A stretch of 6,833 nucleotides of DNA, from assembly GCA_030630095.1 (NCBI GenBank), contig DAOVNW010000053.1, positions 1 through 6,833 of the forward strand. Reading direction: 5' to 3'. The first letter of the stretch is position 1. Every line of letters starts with the position of its first letter. The notes under the pieces were generated by a model. The model had not been told where the DNA came from, searched no databases, and worked only from the letters and a program-made list of their open reading frames with translations. Origin of the DNA: Candidatus Omnitrophota bacterium. Its GTDB lineage: Bacteria; Omnitrophota; Gorgyraeia; JAGLLT01. Below, piece after piece: positions 5,541 through 6,833 of the stretch. A program made the translations under genes and the position numbers.

Positions 5541-5975
5541 TTATTTGATTTTTTCGTATTCGATCAATCGCTCTATGTTTTTATCGCCGTCTAGAAAAGA
5601 TAGGCCTACATCGTAGGCGGAGTTGTTTCTGTCAATCATATTGGTCCAGATTACCTTGGCGTGATATTCCTTTTTTTTCATTATGGTCGTTGAAAACTTC
5701 ACTTTGATGATTAAGCCCTCCGTCAATTTCCTCTTTACGGTTGGTGTCATACCTACTTTAAGCCGGCAGGCATCATTAAAAACCCAACCGCGGCAGTTAT
5801 CACACTCCTTGCACTTCCATCCCTTAGGCCATCTGAGTTTCATCCCGCTGGCGCTCATATCCTTCGTAAAAGACTTAACTAAGCCGGTTAATCGGATTCT
5901 AAGATTTCTCTTAACTAACTCCCCTGAGACAGGAATTTCGATATTATATCGCGTGGAATCTCTTCTTTCTTTCAT
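5541..5975 (-). CDS. PilZ-domain protein (c-di-GMP receptor type) with four-cysteine insertion
   Basis: This 144-residue soluble, single-domain protein carries both parts of the c-di-GMP site: the N-terminal RxxxR motif (R5 and R9 in RRDSTRY) and DxSxxG (D39, S41, G44 in DMSASGM). The closing barrel strand YDVGLSF (121-127) is also typical. PilZ proteins change shape on binding cyclic di-GMP and control motility, pili, polysaccharide synthesis or transcription. Between the DxSxxG strand and the later strands lies an unusual insert with C55-x2-C58-x2-C61-x8-C70, which looks like a metal or redox site. The ATG at 5975 has AAGGTG 5 nt upstream and a strong promoter further up, so the gene appears to be monocistronic. 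The output partner is not visible, and no GGDEF or EAL gene is present in the window. The domain call is firm; the role of the insert is inferred. Confidence 0.9.
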   Translation of the reverse strand: MKERRDSTRYNIEIPVSGELVKRNLRIRLTGLVKSFTKDMSASGMKLRWPKGWKCKECDNCRGWVFNDACRLKVGMTPTVKRKLTEGLIIKVKFSTTIMKKKEYHAKVIWTNMIDRNNSAYDVGLSFLDGDKNIERLIEYEKIK

Positions 5976-6059
5976 CTTTTCACCTTGAATATAAATATAT
6001 GTTAAATTAACACGATGTTTGCTATCATCACAAAATACAACTTATAGCGTTTCTATGCT

Positions 6060-6088
6060 AACATACCACCCATATCTTGTAATGTCAA
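6060..6088 (-). promoter_or_regulatory. Strong sigma-70-type promoter of the PilZ gene
   Basis: On the minus strand a perfect TTGACA (-35, 6083-6088) is followed after 17 bp by TATGTT (-10, 6060-6065), preceded by TGG as an extended -10. Transcription would start near 6053, leaving a leader of about 78 nt. A short inverted repeat TAGC...GCTA overlaps the expected start site (about 6045-6060) and might be an operator. Confidence 0.7.
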
Positions 6089-6168
6089 TAGTAATTTATT
6101 GTCTTTGTAGGGTAAAATACTTGGTGGGAATGTCACATCGGATGATTATTCGCGATACAAACAAGCTG

Positions 6169-6833
6169 TTATTCTTCCGGTGAATAGCCTCTTGATATCG
6201 TAGGAATGGAGTTGAACATTTCGGAAATAGCCTGATAACCCCTCTTGGGTTCGCGATAACCGGAAACTATGCCCCAATGCTCTTCAATATGATCATCATG
6301 AACAGACGGCTGCCCCGCCTTCCACCAGCCGTCTGACCATTGAAAAATGACAACGCCGGCCGTATGCTGATTGGCAATCTCTACCTGCTGCTTCAACACC
6401 TCATACTGCTGTTCTTCGTTAATATAAGTGCTGTAACCGGTTTCCAATATAACTACCGGTTTATTATGCTTATCCGTGATCGCGCTTATGGCCTCTATTG
6501 ACTCCTTAGCCTTGACGGCGCCCAGCCACTGGCCGTGCCCTCCAATATAGGCGTTAAGGCCTATGACATCCAGAAAGTCAAATCCCAACTCGCTCCCAAC
6601 ATGATCCATCATATTGGAGCCGGTAATCGGGTGCTCACTGTCCTCTGCCTTAACTGCCAGATAAATCTCCTTTAAAAAATCACTAACCGTTTCAAGTCCG
6701 TACCTTTTTACAACATTACCGCCATGCTGGCCCCAAGTAAAAGGCGCGTCATTCCAGATACTCCACATTAAAATACAAGAACGCCTCTTGTCTCTCTGGA
6801 CAATCCTAACGGCCTCATCAATTAAGGCCTTCA
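6169..6833 (-). CDS. Clan GH-A glycoside hydrolase, C-terminal part; 5' end outside the window
   Basis: The last 220 codons of a TIM-barrel glycoside hydrolase are present; the frame is open to the right edge, so the start lies outside. Numbering from the first full codon, SCILMWSIWNDAPF (18-31) corresponds to barrel strand 4, where the acid/base Glu of an Asn-Glu pair is expected; here it is N27-D28. FDFLDVIGLNAY (85-96) fits strand 6. PVVILETGYSTY (125-136) fits strand 7 with E130 as likely nucleophile. The end, FQWSDGWWK (163-171) then EHWGIV and YREPKRGY, resembles GH2 and GH17 barrels that cleave beta-linked glycans. The exact family, substrate and any signal peptide cannot be decided from this part. 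The C-terminus is short after the barrel, with no carbohydrate-binding module. It runs in the same direction as the PilZ gene, but that gene has its own promoter. Confidence 0.82.
   Translation of the reverse strand, partial: KALIDEAVRIVQRDKRRSCILMWSIWNDAPFTWGQHGGNVVKRYGLETVSDFLKEIYLAVKAEDSEHPITGSNMMDHVGSELGFDFLDVIGLNAYIGGHGQWLGAVKAKESIEAISAITDKHNKPVVILETGYSTYINEEQQYEVLKQQVEIANQHTAGVVIFQWSDGWWKAGQPSVHDDHIEEHWGIVSGYREPKRGYQAISEMFNSIPTISRGYSPEE

Noticed and set aside
5507..5545. Hairpin plus T-run on the plus strand, considered as an intrinsic terminator.
   Set aside because: All genes immediately on either side are on the minus strand, and the minus-strand reading has no T-run after the stem.

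Overview
The window looks like a chromosomal fragment of an uncultured, Gram-negative-type bacterium with moderate to low GC content. The organism call is an inference. It rests on a short 'H-X9-DG'-type prepilin protein (common in Planctomycetes, Verrucomicrobia, Omnitrophota and related lineages), an AT-rich ATAACCAA repeat element of a kind seen in such genomes, and the general look of the proteins. TGA is used as a normal stop. No rRNA, tRNA, CRISPR array or intact insertion sequence was seen.

Layout. (1) 1-3131, minus strand: an apparent three-gene operon read from a near-consensus promoter at 3103-3131. It encodes a sodium-coupled amino-acid transporter of the NSS/SLC6 family, a membrane-anchored NodB-type polysaccharide deacetylase whose start overlaps the transporter stop by 4 bp, and a PIG-L/LmbE-type N-deacetylase that runs off the left edge. 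(2) 3132-3413: a compact intergenic region with a second, divergent promoter (3149-3177), a short ORF-like leader and a roughly 150 bp imperfect inverted repeat. (3) 3414-3902, plus strand: a type IV pilin-like/pseudopilin protein, the only plus-strand gene. (4) 4066-5231, minus strand: two overlapping genes for paralogous small membrane proteins of unknown function; the second carries a long acidic, low-complexity C-terminal tail. (5) 5232-5540: AT-rich intergenic DNA with a promoter, an 18-20 bp direct repeat and a REP-like remnant. (6) 5541-5975, minus strand: a PilZ (c-di-GMP receptor) protein with a four-cysteine insertion and its own strong promoter. (7) 6169-6833, minus strand: the C-terminal part of a clan GH-A glycoside hydrolase entering from the right edge.

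Working together: the two deacetylases, the glycoside hydrolase, the PilZ protein and the pseudopilin all fit cell-surface and envelope functions (polysaccharide modification, secretion or adhesion, c-di-GMP control), but only the transporter-NodB-PIG-L set is tied together by sequence. No complete, clearly new defence or mobile system is visible. The most unusual items are the Cys4 PilZ protein, the altered active-site motifs in the NodB protein, the chloride-site-like residues in the transporter, and the paralogous pair with the acidic tail.
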